A DNA stretch of 64,000 nt from positions 4,328,001 to 4,392,000 of the forward strand of contig NZ_CP095740.1 in the NCBI RefSeq assembly GCF_023078455.1, read 5' to 3'. This document shows positions 16,785 through 26,006 of the stretch, piece after piece. This DNA comes from Luteibacter aegosomatis (GTDB taxonomy: Bacteria; Pseudomonadota; Gammaproteobacteria; Xanthomonadales; Rhodanobacteraceae). Below the pieces are notes generated by a model that saw only the letters and a program-made list of their open reading frames with translations, made no database searches and was not told the DNA's origin. The position numbers were made by a program, and so were the translations under genes. How positions within the stretch are numbered: the stretch's first letter is position 1; every line of letters begins with the position of its first letter.

Positions 16785-19298
16785 ATGACCACGATGGATT
16801 CCGCCGCGCGCGAGCGCACCGAGACGGCCGACACGGCCTCCCACCCCACCACCGCTCCCGGCAGCGAGAAGGCCCCGGCCGCCGGCTACCGCAACGACAC
16901 CCCGCCCGCGTTCGCCCTCACCCCGCCGCACAACCCCGGCCAGATGCGCGTCACCAAGCGCAACGGTGGCCAGGAAACCGTCGACGTGAACAAGATCGTG
17001 CGCGCGGTCACCCGCAGCGCCGACGGCCTGTACTCGGTCGATCCGATGCGCGTGGCGCTGAAGACGATCGGCGGCCTCTACGACGGCGCCACCACGCAGG
17101 AGCTCGACCAGCTCTCGATCCGCACGTCCGCCGCGCTCACCGCCGAGGAGCCGGAATACGGCCAGCTCGCCGCGCGCCTGCTGTCGGCCTTCATCGACAA
17201 GGAAGTGGCCGGGCAGGAGATCCAGTCGTTCTCGCAGTCGATCGCCACCGGCGCCGAGTTGGGCATCCTCAACGCCCGCCTGCGCGACTTCGTGCAGGTC
17301 AATGCGCGCAAGCTCAACGACGCCATCGACACCGCCGCCTCGCGCCGCTTCGAATACTTCGGCCTGCGCACGGTGTACGACCGCTACCTGCTGCGCCATC
17401 CGACCAAGCGCTTCGTCATCGAGACGCCTCAGTACTTCTTCATGCGCATCGCCTGCGCGCTCGGCGGCAACGACGTGGCCGAGACGCTCGAGCTGTACCG
17501 CATGCTTTCCTCGCTGGAATACCTCGCCAGCTCGCCGACGCTGTTCAACGCCGGTACCGCGCACGAACAGCTCTCCTCGTGCTTCCTGCTCGATTCGCCG
17601 CAGGACGACCTGGCCTCGATCTACGCCAAGTACGGCGACGTGGCCCAGCTGTCGAAGTTCGCCGGCGGCATCGGCCTGGCCTATTCGCGCATCCGTTCGC
17701 GCGGCTCGCTGATCCGCGGTACCAACGGCCACTCCAACGGTCTCGTGCCCTGGCTGAAAACGCTGGACGCCTCGGTGGCCGCCGTCAACCAGGGCGGCAA
17801 GCGCAAGGGCGCGGCCTGCGTGTACCTGGAAAGCTGGCACGCCGACATCGAGGAATTCCTCGAGCTGCGCGAGAACACCGGCGACGACGCCCGCCGCACG
17901 CACAACCTCAACCTCGCCAACTGGGTACCCGACATCTTCATGCGCCGCGTGGAGAGCGACGGCGACTGGTCGCTGTTCGACCCGAAGATCGTGCCGCACT
18001 TCGTCGACACCTGGGGCGCCACCTTCGACGCCGCCTACGAGAAGGCCGAGGCCGAGGGCCTCGCGGTGAAGACGATCAAGGCGCGCGAACTCTACGCCCG
18101 CATGCTGCGCTCGCTCGCGCAGACCGGCAACGGCTGGATGACCTTCAAGGATCGCTCCAACGCCACCAGCAACCAGACCGCGCGTCCGGAAAACGTCATC
18201 CACCTGTCCAACCTGTGCACCGAGATCCTCGAAGTCACCAACGAGGGCGAAACGGCCGTCTGCAACCTCGGCTCGGTAAACCTCTCACGCCACGTGGTCG
18301 ACGGCGCGTTCGATTTCGACAAGCTCGCCTCCACCGTGCGTACCGCCGTGCGCCAGTTGAACCGCGTGATCGATCTCAACTTCTACCCGATCGCCACGGC
18401 GAAGACCGCCAACGAGAAGTGGCGTCCCGTCGGCCTGGGCGTGATGGGCCTGCAGGACGTGTTCTTCAAGCTGCGCCTGCCGTTCGACTCCGACGAGGCG
18501 CGCGCGCTGTCCACGCGCATCTCGGAGGAGATCTACTTCCACGCGCTGTCGATGTCCAACGAGATCGCCGAGCGCGACGGTGCCCACCCGGGCTTCGACG
18601 AGAGCCGCGCCGCCAACGGCGAGCTCCAGTTCGATTACTGGCCCGCCGCCACGCCCAACGGCAAGGACGGCCGCTGGGCCGAGCTGCGCGCGAAGATCCA
18701 GCAGCACGGCCTGCGCAATTCGTTGCTCATCGCCATCGCGCCGACCGCGACCATCGCCTCCATCGCCGGCTGCTACGAGTGCATCGAGCCGCAGGTGTCC
18801 AACCTGTTCAAGCGTGAGACGCTCTCGGGCGACTTCCTCGTGGTCAACCGCTACCTCGTCGAAGAACTGAAGACGCTGGGCCTGTGGACCGCCGAGATCC
18901 GCGACCAGATCAAGCTCGCCGAAGGCTCCGTGCAGGGCGTGACCGCCATCCCGGCCGAACTGCGCGCGGTATACCGCACCGTGTGGGAACTGCCGCAGAA
19001 GGCGCTGATCGACCTCGCCGCCGCCCGCGGCGCCTATATCGACCAGAGCCAGTCGCTGAACCTGTTCATGGAAAACCCGAACATCGGCCAGCTTTCGTCG
19101 ATGTACATGTACGCCTGGAAGTCGGGCGTGAAGACCACCTACTACCTGCGCTCGCGCCCCGCCACGCGCATCGCCAAGACCACGGTCAGCGCGGCCGCTT
19201 CCGCGCCGGTCGCGCCGCCCGTCGATGCCCAGGAACAGGCCACCGCCGCGGTGTTCTGCTCGCTCGAAAACCCCGAATACTGCGAGGCCTGCCAGTAA
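16785..19298 (+). CDS. nrdA: Ribonucleoside-diphosphate reductase class Ia, alpha subunit
   Basis: Catalytic subunit reducing NDPs to dNDPs. An N-terminal ATP-cone (MRVTKRNGGQETVDVNKIV) is followed by the barrel with the first redox cysteine in LSSCFLLDSPQDDL, the active-site NLCTEIL (Asn-Cys-Glu), the second redox cysteine in AVCNLGSVNLS, and the radical-transfer tyrosine pair in KTTYYLRSR. The C-terminal CEACQ holds the thioredoxin/glutaredoxin-reducible pair. I chose ATG 16785 (837 aa), with GGGG nine bases upstream; ATG 16770 and GTG 16743 are open in frame but lack a site. The stop overlaps nrdB (TAATG). Controlled by the riboswitch and probably NrdR. Confidence 0.97.
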   Translation: MTTMDSAARERTETADTASHPTTAPGSEKAPAAGYRNDTPPAFALTPPHNPGQMRVTKRNGGQETVDVNKIVRAVTRSADGLYSVDPMRVALKTIGGLYDGATTQELDQLSIRTSAALTAEEPEYGQLAARLLSAFIDKEVAGQEIQSFSQSIATGAELGILNARLRDFVQVNARKLNDAIDTAASRRFEYFGLRTVYDRYLLRHPTKRFVIETPQYFFMRIACALGGNDVAETLELYRMLSSLEYLASSPTLFNAGTAHEQLSSCFLLDSPQDDLASIYAKYGDVAQLSKFAGGIGLAYSRIRSRGSLIRGTNGHSNGLVPWLKTLDASVAAVNQGGKRKGAACVYLESWHADIEEFLELRENTGDDARRTHNLNLANWVPDIFMRRVESDGDWSLFDPKIVPHFVDTWGATFDAAYEKAEAEGLAVKTIKARELYARMLRSLAQTGNGWMTFKDRSNATSNQTARPENVIHLSNLCTEILEVTNEGETAVCNLGSVNLSRHVVDGAFDFDKLASTVRTAVRQLNRVIDLNFYPIATAKTANEKWRPVGLGVMGLQDVFFKLRLPFDSDEARALSTRISEEIYFHALSMSNEIAERDGAHPGFDESRAANGELQFDYWPAATPNGKDGRWAELRAKIQQHGLRNSLLIAIAPTATIASIAGCYECIEPQVSNLFKRETLSGDFLVVNRYLVEELKTLGLWTAEIRDQIKLAEGSVQGVTAIPAELRAVYRTVWELPQKALIDLAAARGAYIDQSQSLNLFMENPNIGQLSSMYMYAWKSGVKTTYYLRSRPATRIAKTTVSAAASAPVAPPVDAQEQATAAVFCSLENPEYCEACQ

Positions 19299-20326
19299 TG
19301 TCCGCCAGCCCCATCACCCGCGATTCGCATCTCCTCGACCCCGGCTTCGAGCTGACGCTGCGCCCCATGCGTTACCCGAAGTTCTACGAGATGTATCGCG
19401 CCGCCATCCGCAACACCTGGACGGTGGAGGAAGTGGACTTCTCGCTCGACGTGACCGACCTCAAGTCGAAGATGTCGGACGCCGACCGCCACCTCATCCA
19501 CCGGCTCGTGGCGTTCTTCGCCACGGGCGACACCATCGTGTCGAACAACCTCGTGCTCAACCTGTACCAGCACGTGAACTCGCCCGAGGCGCGCATGTTC
19601 CTCTCGCGCCAGCTCTACGAGGAAGCGCTGCACGTGCAGTTCTACCTCACGCTGCTGGACACCTACATCCCCGAGCCGTCGGAACGAAACAAGGCCTTCG
19701 CCGCCATCGAGAACATCCCGTCGATCCGCCAGAAGGGCGAGTTCTGCTTCAAGTGGATCGACTCGATCCAGGACATCCACCGCCTGGAAACCCGCGAGCA
19801 TCGCCGCCAGTTCCTGCTGAACCTCATCTGCTTCGCCGCATGCATCGAGGGCCTGTTCTTCTTCGCCGCCTTCGCCTACGTGTATTACCTGCGTTCGCGC
19901 GGCCTGCTGCACGGCCTCGCCTCGGGCACCAACTGGGTGTTCCGCGACGAGTCGGGCCACATGGCCTTCGCCTTCGACGTGGTGCGCACGGTGCGCGAGC
20001 AGGAGCCGGATCTCTTCGACGAGGAGATGCGCCGGCAGGTGGAAGAGATGCTGGAAGACGCCATCGCGTGCGAGACGCAGTTCGCCCAGGACGTTCTCTC
20101 CGGCGGCGTGGCCGGCCTGTCGGTGAACGACATGCGCCAGTACCTCGAATACTGCGCCGACCAGCGCCTCGTGCAGCTGGACATGCCGAAGAAGTACGGG
20201 GCGAAGAACCCGTTCGACTTCATGGACCTGCAGGACGTGCAGGAGCTGACCAACTTCTTCGAACGGCGGGTGTCGTCGTACCAGGTGGGCGTGCAGGGTG
20301 AGGTGTCGTTCGACCAGGCGTTCTGA
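19298..20326 (+). CDS. nrdB: Ribonucleoside-diphosphate reductase class Ia, beta subunit
   Basis: Radical-generating small subunit, 342 residues. The ligand block EEALHVQFYLTLL has the E-x-x-H-x-x-x-Y spacing of classical NrdB, so the radical tyrosine is kept and this is not an Ic/Tyr-less form. The second carboxylate-helix pair includes IEGLFFFAAFA and FRDESGHMAF (E-x-x-H). The C-terminal EVSFDQAF resembles the tail that docks on NrdA. Its ATG shares one base with the nrdA stop, giving tight co-translation. A palindromic element (20345) follows. No ferredoxin (yfaE-like) gene is adjacent. Confidence 0.97.
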   Translation: MSASPITRDSHLLDPGFELTLRPMRYPKFYEMYRAAIRNTWTVEEVDFSLDVTDLKSKMSDADRHLIHRLVAFFATGDTIVSNNLVLNLYQHVNSPEARMFLSRQLYEEALHVQFYLTLLDTYIPEPSERNKAFAAIENIPSIRQKGEFCFKWIDSIQDIHRLETREHRRQFLLNLICFAACIEGLFFFAAFAYVYYLRSRGLLHGLASGTNWVFRDESGHMAFAFDVVRTVREQEPDLFDEEMRRQVEEMLEDAIACETQFAQDVLSGGVAGLSVNDMRQYLEYCADQRLVQLDMPKKYGAKNPFDFMDLQDVQELTNFFERRVSSYQVGVQGEVSFDQAF

Positions 20327-20344
20327 TCCCGTCGCCGCTACGAT

Positions 20345-20406
20345 GGGCTCCACCCCTTCGATAGGACGTCCGCTACCGGAGGGGTGGGAGCCGATCGCAT
20401 CGGCGA
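20345..20406. repeat. Palindromic REP-like element after nrdB
   Basis: GGGCTCCACCCCTTCG paired with its near-complement CGGAGGGGTGGGAGCC, flanked by the subfamily tail GATCGCATCGGCGAA. Left outer arm is eroded relative to the 4462 and 20874 copies. Confidence 0.75.
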
Positions 20407-20463
20407 AAGCCAACGGAGTGGCGATGCGGCGGCGCAACATTCCGCGATAGAATGGGAGCCATC

Positions 20464-20874
20464 ATGCCAGACACCCCCACCATGCTCCCCATCGCCCGCC
20501 CCACCGAAGCCCGTCTCCTGGAGATCGTCTTCCCCGATCACACCAACCACCTGGGCACGCTGTTCGGTGGCCAGGCGCTGGCGTGGATGGACAAGGCCGC
20601 CTTCCTCGCCTCGTCGCGCTATTCCCGCAAGGTGGTGGTCACGGCCCGCTCCGAGCAGGTGGATTTCCACGTGCCGGTGCGCAAGGGCCAGATGGTGGAG
20701 CTGATCGCCACCGTGGTGTCCGTGGGCCGCACCTCGATGAACGTCGACGTGGCGATGTACACCGAAGACCTCATCACCGGCGAGCGCGAGCTGTGCACGC
20801 GAGGCACCTTCGTGATGATCGCGCTGGATGCCGACCACAAGCCGACGCCGGTCGATTCGCTGTCGCAAGCCTGA
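20464..20874 (+). CDS. Acyl-CoA thioesterase, hotdog fold (YciA-like)
   Basis: A 136-residue single hotdog domain that hydrolyses acyl-CoA to free acid and CoA in the cytoplasm. FPDHTNHLGTLFGGQALAWM carries the catalytic Asn-His-x-x-Gly-x-x-Phe-Gly-Gly pattern with D in WMDKAA, typical of the BFIT/YciA group. VGRTSMNVDVAMY is the second conserved strand-helix block. ATG 20464 has GGGAG five bases upstream. It is bounded on both sides by palindromic elements of the same family, so it is probably monocistronic. Confidence 0.9.
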   Translation: MPDTPTMLPIARPTEARLLEIVFPDHTNHLGTLFGGQALAWMDKAAFLASSRYSRKVVVTARSEQVDFHVPVRKGQMVELIATVVSVGRTSMNVDVAMYTEDLITGERELCTRGTFVMIALDADHKPTPVDSLSQA

Positions 20875-20953
20875 TTCGCCGATACGATCGGCTCCCACCC
20901 CTTCGGTAGGAAGTCTGCTACCGAAGGGGTGGGAGCCGATCGCATCGGCGAAT
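20874..20953. repeat. Palindromic REP-like element, full-length copy
   Basis: Nearly perfect 80-bp palindrome: ATTCGCCGATACGATCGGCT..., inner arms CCACCCCTTCGGTAG / CTACCGAAGGGGTGG. Best preserved copy of the GATCGGCTCCCA subfamily in the window; compare 4462-4537. Confidence 0.85.
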
Positions 20954-20973
20954 CCCGGTCGCGACACGGCCTG

Positions 20974-21004
20974 TTGACTTAGAGCGCACTCGAAGTCGTA
21001 CGCT
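20974..21004 (+). promoter_or_regulatory. MerR-type promoter with 19-bp spacer and operator dyad
   Basis: TTGACT (20974-20979), a 19-base spacer, then TACGCT (20999-21004). The long spacer holds the dyad CTTAGAG-CGCA-CTCGAAG (20978-20995), with six of seven arm positions matching. Overlong spacer plus central dyad is the hallmark of promoters twisted open by MerR-family activators. A start point seven bases past the -10 falls at 21011-21012, the A of the ATG, so the mRNA may be leaderless. Confidence 0.7.
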
Positions 21005-21011
21005 TCCGGTC

Positions 21012-21464
21012 ATGCCCCACGCCATGACCATCGCCGAGGCCGCCCTCGCCACCGGCCTCACCGCGCATACGCTGCGATACTACGAGCAGATCGGCCTCAT
21101 CGACCCCGTGCCGCGCCGCAGCGGACAGCGCGTCTACGGCGAGACCGAGATCCGCCTGATCGGCTTCGTGCTGAAGCTGCGCGCCACGGGCATGCCCATG
21201 CGCGACATCCAGGAATACGTACGCCTGCGCCGCCTCGGCGACACGCCCGAGAGCATCCGCCTGCGCGGCGACCTGCTGGCTCGCCACGCCGCGCACCTGC
21301 GCGAGGAACTGGCCAGCCTCAACGACACCATCCAACGCCTCGACGACAAGATCGCCCTCTACCGGTCGATGTACGTCGCCGACGGCGCGCCTTCCCCGGC
21401 CGAGGCCGCGGCACCGCCGCCGACCCCGGCCAACGCCCCCTCGAAACGAAGGAAACAGGCATGA
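21012..21464 (+). CDS. MerR-family transcriptional regulator
   Basis: A 150-residue regulator: winged HTH at residues 5-28 ([20 protein letters not shown], then QIGL), wing [19 protein letters not shown], and a dimerisation coiled coil with [16 protein letters not shown]. It lacks the cysteine pattern of metal-sensing members. The C-terminal tail is Ala/Pro-rich and low in complexity. It stands directly upstream of, and overlaps by four bases (ATGA), an aldo/keto reductase, a common pairing in which the regulator controls both genes from the 19-spacer promoter. Confidence 0.92.
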   Translation: MPHAMTIAEAALATGLTAHTLRYYEQIGLIDPVPRRSGQRVYGETEIRLIGFVLKLRATGMPMRDIQEYVRLRRLGDTPESIRLRGDLLARHAAHLREELASLNDTIQRLDDKIALYRSMYVADGAPSPAEAAAPPPTPANAPSKRRKQA

Positions 21465-22453
21465 AGACACGCACTCTTGGCAAGAACGGTCCCCAGGTAT
21501 CGGCCCAGGGCCTCGGCTGCATGGGCATGAGCGAGTTCTATGGGCAAGGCGACGAGAAGGAAAACGTCGCCACGCTGGAGCGGGCACTCGAACTGGGCAT
21601 CACGTTTTGGGACACCTCCGACGCCTATGGCCCGCATACCAACGAGGAGTTGCTTGGCCGCGTGCTGCAGGGCCGTCGCGACAAGGTGTTCCTGGCCACC
21701 AAGTTCGGCATCGTGCGCGACCCGAACGACCCGTCCAAACGCGGCATCAGCGGCCGCCCGGAATACGTGCGCGAGTCGGTGGAAGGCAGCCTGCGCCGCC
21801 TGAAGACCGACCACATCGACCTCTACTACCAGCACCGCGTCGATCGCGAGGTGCCGATCGAGGACACCGTCGGCGCCATGGCCCGCCTGGTGGACGAGGG
21901 CAAGGTGCGCTACCTGGGTCTCTCCGAGGCCTCGGCCGCCTCCATCGCCCGCGCGGTGAAGGTGCATCCCATCCACGCGCTGCAGAGCGAATACTCGCTG
22001 TGGACCCGCGACCCGGAAACCACCGGTACCCTCGCCGCCTGCCGCGAACACGGCATCGCGCTGGTGGCCTACAGCCCGCTGGGCCGCGGCTTCCTCACCG
22101 GTGCCATCACGAAGCCGGACGACTTCGCCGAGGACGACTACCGCCGCGGCAACCCGCGCTTCATGGGCGAGAACTTCACGAAAAACCTCGCCATCGTCGA
22201 CAAGGTGAAGCGATTCGCCGCCGACAAGGGCTGCACGCCCAGCCAGCTGGCCCTGGCCTGGGTGCTGGCCAAGGGCCAGGACATCGTGCCGATCCCCGGT
22301 ACCAAGCGGGTGAAATACCTGGAGGAGAACGCCGGCGCCGACGATGTCGCGCTCAGCGCGGCCGAGGTCGCCGAGATCGATGCGGTGTTCCCGGCCGATG
22401 CGGCCTCGGGCGACCGCTACCAGGCCGTGATGATGGGCACGATCAACGCGTGA
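21461..22453 (+). CDS. Aldo/keto reductase (AKR13-like)
   Basis: A 330-residue NADPH-dependent (beta/alpha)8 reductase. The catalytic tetrad is visible: Asp and Tyr in [13 protein letters not shown], Lys in LATKFGIV, His in [21 protein letters not shown] at the N-terminus and [14 protein letters not shown] near the C-terminus (cofactor phosphate contact) place it with the YajO/plant auxin-induced-like group. Translationally coupled to the MerR regulator. Likely role is aldehyde or carbonyl detoxification, with the inducer sensed by that MerR protein (inference). Confidence 0.93.
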   Translation: MKTRTLGKNGPQVSAQGLGCMGMSEFYGQGDEKENVATLERALELGITFWDTSDAYGPHTNEELLGRVLQGRRDKVFLATKFGIVRDPNDPSKRGISGRPEYVRESVEGSLRRLKTDHIDLYYQHRVDREVPIEDTVGAMARLVDEGKVRYLGLSEASAASIARAVKVHPIHALQSEYSLWTRDPETTGTLAACREHGIALVAYSPLGRGFLTGAITKPDDFAEDDYRRGNPRFMGENFTKNLAIVDKVKRFAADKGCTPSQLALAWVLAKGQDIVPIPGTKRVKYLEENAGADDVALSAAEVAEIDAVFPADAASGDRYQAVMMGTINA

Positions 22454-22469
22454 TCCGAGGCGCCTGACC

Positions 22470-22505
22470 TATAATGGCGGTTTGTTGCACGCGGCAAACC
22501 GCCAT
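22470..22505 (+). promoter_or_regulatory. queF -10 box fused to a perfect 11-bp palindrome
   Basis: TATAAT (22470-22475), whose last two bases begin the left arm ATGGCGGTTTG (22474-22484). The exact complement CAAACCGCCAT (22495-22505) ends one base before the ATG. The ten-base loop is TTGCACGCGG. No good -35 is seen. Read as DNA it is a repressor operator over the start point; read as RNA, an initiation-blocking hairpin. Confidence 0.6.
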
Positions 22506-22506
22506 C

Positions 22507-23334
22507 ATGTCGTCCCCCGACCACTCGCCATTGGGCAAGGCCACCGTCTACGCCGACCGCTACGACGCGAACCTGCTCTTTCCCATACCCCGCCAGGGCA
22601 AGCGCGACGAGATCGGCGTGCGTGAGGGCGCGTTGCCGTTCCACGGCGAAGACCTCTGGAACGGCTACGAGCTTTCCTGGCTAGACGCGCGCGGCAAACC
22701 CCGCGTGGCGGTGGCGGAATTCCGCTTCCCGGCGACCACGCCGAACATCGTCGAGTCCAAGTCCTTCAAGCTCTACCTCAACGGCTTCGCGCAAGAGCGC
22801 ATCGCCGGCGCCACGTCACTTCGAGACACGCTGGTGCGCGACCTCTCCGCGGCGGCGGGCGGCCCGGTCGAGGTGACGCTGCATGCCCCCGACGAGCTGC
22901 GCGGCACGCCCATCGGCGAGCCCGACGGCCTGCTGCTCGATGCGATGGACATCGACTTCGACAGCTACGGGCCGCCCCGCCCGGACTTCCTGCAGGCGGG
23001 CGACGGCGAGGTTCGCGAGGTGCTGGTCTCCCACCTGCTGCGTTCGAACTGCCCGGTCACCGGCCAGCCCGACTGGGGCAGCGTGCAGGTGTCGTATGTC
23101 GGCGCTCCCATCGACCACGCGGGCCTGCTGCGCTACCTGGTCTCGTTCCGCAGCCACACCGAATTCCACGAGCAGTGCGTGGAGCGCATCTTCATGGACC
23201 TGCGCGAGCGCTGCGCGCCGCGCGAACTCTCCGTCTATGCGCGCTACACGCGCCGCGGCGGCCTGGACATCAATCCGTTCCGAAGCACCGACCCTTCGGC
23301 GAGGGCCACGAATCCCCGTGGCGCCCGCCAATGA
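22507..23334 (+). CDS. queF: NADPH-dependent 7-cyano-7-deazaguanine reductase (preQ0 reductase), long form
   Basis: QueF reduces the nitrile of preQ0 to the amine preQ1, a step towards queuosine in tRNA. The 275 residues represent the long, two-domain YqcD type (E. coli 282). [14 protein letters not shown] is the substrate/NADPH-binding ESKS motif, and [12 protein letters not shown] holds the nucleophilic cysteine and catalytic aspartate. Glu in [12 protein letters not shown] contacts the base. ATG 22507 is placed right after an 11-bp palindrome. No other queuosine gene is adjacent. Confidence 0.95.
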   Translation: MSSPDHSPLGKATVYADRYDANLLFPIPRQGKRDEIGVREGALPFHGEDLWNGYELSWLDARGKPRVAVAEFRFPATTPNIVESKSFKLYLNGFAQERIAGATSLRDTLVRDLSAAAGGPVEVTLHAPDELRGTPIGEPDGLLLDAMDIDFDSYGPPRPDFLQAGDGEVREVLVSHLLRSNCPVTGQPDWGSVQVSYVGAPIDHAGLLRYLVSFRSHTEFHEQCVERIFMDLRERCAPRELSVYARYTRRGGLDINPFRSTDPSARATNPRGARQ

Positions 23335-23443
23335 TGAACGCGGCATTCATGCCTTCTTCATTGGTCTTGCCTTTAGTTGTGTAGTCTGTAACCTGCGGCG
23401 GCGCCCGCTCCTTTCGACCCAAGCCATTCCGGAAAACCCACAC

Positions 23444-24037
23444 ATGAAGCTTTCCTTGCGTTCGTCCGCCCTCGCCACGGCCACCGTCGCCGGCCTGCTG
23501 GTCCTCACCGCCTGCGGCAAGAAGGACGAACAGCAGAACGCCCCCGCCGCGGCCTCCACCGCGCCGGCGGCCGCTCCGGCTCCGGCCGCTACCGCCCCGG
23601 CGGCAACCGCACCGGCCGCCGCCAGCACGGCCGCTGCCGCACCGGCCGCCCAGCCCGCCGCCGCGCCGGCCGCGCCCGCCGCCGCCAGCGAATCGCTGAA
23701 GGTCGACTCGGTCACCCTCGGCAGCGCCGTCGGCGCCGACAAGAAGGTGTCCAAGGCCAAGACCACTTTCACCCCGAACGAGAAGACCATCTACGCGTCG
23801 GTCGCCACCGACGGCACCACCGCCGGCGCCACGCTGAACGCGAAGTGGACCTTCCAGGACGGCGATTCCGTCACCACCGTCAGCGACATCAGCCAGTCGG
23901 TCAGCACCGACGGCCCGGCCGTTACCACGTTCAAGATCCAGAACCCGAACGAGTGGCCGGAAGGCAAGTACAAGGTCGTCGTCTCGCTCAACGGCCAGGC
24001 CGTGGGCAACGAGGCGTTCGAGGTGAAGAAGAAGTAA
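23444..24037 (+). CDS. Ala/Pro-rich lipoprotein of unknown function
   Basis: A 197-residue predicted lipoprotein: basic start MKLSLRSS, hydrophobic core and lipobox LTAC at about residues 21-24. A low-complexity Ala/Pro linker (about residues 32-85) then leads to a compact C-terminal domain of about 110 residues (from SLKVDSVTLGSAVGADKKV) rich in Thr, Val and Lys, ending in FEVKKK. The layout suggests an envelope anchor with a beta-sandwich head. I do not recognise the head domain. ATG 23444 is preceded by GGAA. It ends in a strong intrinsic terminator. Confidence 0.82.
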   Translation: MKLSLRSSALATATVAGLLVLTACGKKDEQQNAPAAASTAPAAAPAPAATAPAATAPAAASTAAAAPAAQPAAAPAAPAAASESLKVDSVTLGSAVGADKKVSKAKTTFTPNEKTIYASVATDGTTAGATLNAKWTFQDGDSVTTVSDISQSVSTDGPAVTTFKIQNPNEWPEGKYKVVVSLNGQAVGNEAFEVKKK

Positions 24038-24065
24038 GCGATCCTTCTCTCGCTTGCCCTTGAAG

Positions 24066-24090
24066 AGCGCGGCTTCGGCCGCGCTTTTTT
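24066..24090 (+). terminator. Intrinsic terminator
   Basis: AGCGCGGC-TTCG-GCCGCGCT stem with a UUCG tetraloop followed by five further T residues, 28 bases after the lipoprotein stop. Confidence 0.93.
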
Positions 24091-24140
24091 GTGGGAATGC
24101 CGCCGCGAAAACCGGGTGCGAGCGACCAGCCGCCATCGAC

Positions 24141-24920
24141 TTATCGCGCAAGCAGCCCATTGAGCGTCGCGTAATCGAGCGTCGCGGGCGCCTCCACTCC
24201 CAGGAACGCCGCCGCCCCGCGCGCCGCCCCCGCATACGCCTCGAGCGACAACGCGATCCCCGCGCTCAACCGCCGCGCGCCCGCTTCGAACAACGCCTCG
24301 CGCGAGGGCAGCTCCGGCACCAGCATCACGTTGAGCGGCATGTCGCCGAGGGCCGTCGCCACGCGGCGAATGGCCTCGATGGCACGGATGCCCGGCGCGA
24401 ACAGCCCGTCGGCGCCTGCCTCGCGATAGAGGCCGGCACGGCGTATCACCTCATCCACCGCCGCATCCCCCGACGCCAGCCCCCGCAGGTACACGTCGGT
24501 GCGCGCGTTGATGAACAGGTCGCGTCCGTCGAGCGCGCGCCGGATGGCACGGATCTTCGCCACCAGCGCCTCGGGCGCGCCGGCGCCGTCCTCGATATTG
24601 ATGCCCGCGACGCCCGACCGGGCCAGTTCGGCGACGAAGGTGCCGACCGCCGCCGGATCGTCGGAACCGCCTTCCTCGATGTCCACGCTGAGGGGCACGT
24701 CCACCACGCGAAGGATGCGTCGCACGGCGGCGGCCTGATCGTCCCGCGAAAGCCGGTTGCCGTCCGGCCAGCCGCAGGCCCAGGCGACACCCGCGCTGGT
24801 GGTGGCGATGGCCGGCGCGCCGGCATGGCGGATCGCCGCCGCGCTGCCGGCATCCCAGGCATTGGGCAGCACGAGCAGGGCCTGGCCCTGGTGGAGGTCA
24901 CGGAACTGTTGCACGGACAT
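24141..24920 (-). CDS. Isocitrate lyase / PEP mutase superfamily enzyme
   Basis: A 259-residue (beta/alpha)8 enzyme. LLVLPNAWDAGSAAAIRHAG is the N-terminal signature of the ICL/PEPM group. VPLSVDIEEGG and AGINIEDGAG carry the Mg2+-binding acidic residues, and FINARTDVYL is the usual arginine-containing block. The isocitrate-lyase cysteine motif KxCGH is missing, so it is neither a true ICL nor clearly methylisocitrate lyase; oxaloacetate-decarboxylase-like or carboxyphosphonoenolpyruvate-type activity is possible. ATG 24920 has GGAGAA upstream and avoids overlap with the divergent XRE regulator, which may control it. Confidence 0.85.
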   Translation of the reverse strand: MSVQQFRDLHQGQALLVLPNAWDAGSAAAIRHAGAPAIATTSAGVAWACGWPDGNRLSRDDQAAAVRRILRVVDVPLSVDIEEGGSDDPAAVGTFVAELARSGVAGINIEDGAGAPEALVAKIRAIRRALDGRDLFINARTDVYLRGLASGDAAVDEVIRRAGLYREAGADGLFAPGIRAIEAIRRVATALGDMPLNVMLVPELPSREALFEAGARRLSAGIALSLEAYAGAARGAAAFLGVEAPATLDYATLNGLLAR

Positions 24921-25050
24921 GGGCGGTTCTCCGGTGGGATGGGCGACACCATCGCCGTTCGAGCGCGCGCCCGCAACGCCCTCCCGGGTAAGCGTCCCAT
25001 GACCCCACAGGTCATGGCCGCGCTGCCGTCGACACGTTAACGTGGGCGCC

Positions 25051-25851
25051 ATGGACACGGCCGCGTTCGGACCCTTGCTGAAGACCTGGCGTCTCGCGCG
25101 CCGGTTGAGCCAGCTCGACCTCGCCCTCGATGCGGGGGTGTCGACACGCCACCTGAGCTACGTGGAGACCGGTAAATCGTCCCCGAGCCGCGAGATGGTC
25201 GCACGGCTGGCCGACTGCCTCGACCTGCCCCTTCGCGAGCGCAACTCGCTGCTGGTGGCCGCGGGCTACGCGCCGCGTTACCGCGAAACGCCGCTGGCGA
25301 TGCCCGGGCTGTCATCGGTGAACCGTGCCATCGAAAGCCTGTTGCGCCAGCAGGAACCCTACCCCGCGTTCGTGCTCAACCGGCACTGGGACATCCTCAA
25401 AGCCAACGAGGCAGCGGTCCGCGTGAACGGTCATGTCCTCGACGGCAGGCCGCCGAAGCACAGGAACATGGTCCGGCAGATCTTCGACCCCGACGACCTG
25501 CGCCCTGCCGTGGCGAACTGGGACGAAGTGGCCGGCGACCTGGTGCGCCACCTGCACGAAGCCATCGCCGCCGCACCCGGCGACGATGCGCTCCGCGCCC
25601 TGCTCGACGAAGCGCTTTCCTATCCCGGCGTGCCGGCGCGCTGGCGCCAGCGCCATCTCGACCAGCCCCTCCCGCCGCTGCTCGCCACCGTCCTGCGCCG
25701 GCGTGGCGACGAGTTCCGGTTCTTTTCCACGATCACCACCTTCGCCGCACCGCACGACGTGACGCTCGAGGAATTGCGCATCGAATGCTGTTTTCCCGAC
25801 AACGACGACACCGCCACCCTGTGCCGCGGGCTGGCTTCCCCGGCGGCCTGA
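25051..25851 (+). CDS. XRE-family regulator with MmyB-like ligand domain
   Basis: A 266-residue regulator. The Cro/C1-type HTH covers residues 8-62 ([20 protein letters not shown], then [12 protein letters not shown]). The rest is a PAS-like MmyB domain ([39 protein letters not shown]), which binds fatty-acid-like ligands in characterised members. The frame also allows GTG 25042; ATG 25051 is preferred although no clear ribosome site precedes either, so leaderless translation is possible. Divergent from the ICL/PEPM enzyme across 130 bp, its probable target. Confidence 0.88.
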   Translation: MDTAAFGPLLKTWRLARRLSQLDLALDAGVSTRHLSYVETGKSSPSREMVARLADCLDLPLRERNSLLVAAGYAPRYRETPLAMPGLSSVNRAIESLLRQQEPYPAFVLNRHWDILKANEAAVRVNGHVLDGRPPKHRNMVRQIFDPDDLRPAVANWDEVAGDLVRHLHEAIAAAPGDDALRALLDEALSYPGVPARWRQRHLDQPLPPLLATVLRRRGDEFRFFSTITTFAAPHDVTLEELRIECCFPDNDDTATLCRGLASPAA

Positions 25852-26006
25852 CCGGATTTTTTCAGCTTCGGTGCGGTTTCGTGAGCGCCATGCCAAGGCG
25901 CGGTGAGGTGGCATCTCACCGCGTGAAGACGGGTCTTTCAGGTCACCGGTGGTCGAATGCCTTCCAACCCGCAGGCGCGGGCACTTGCAAAGAGGAAGGA
26001 AAAGTC

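Noticed and set aside
22454..22506. preQ1 riboswitch before queF
   Set aside because: No preQ1-I or II core; only a simple perfect palindrome overlapping the -10 box is seen.
24141..24920. True isocitrate lyase or methylisocitrate lyase
   Set aside because: The catalytic KxCGH motif is absent and the protein is only 259 residues.
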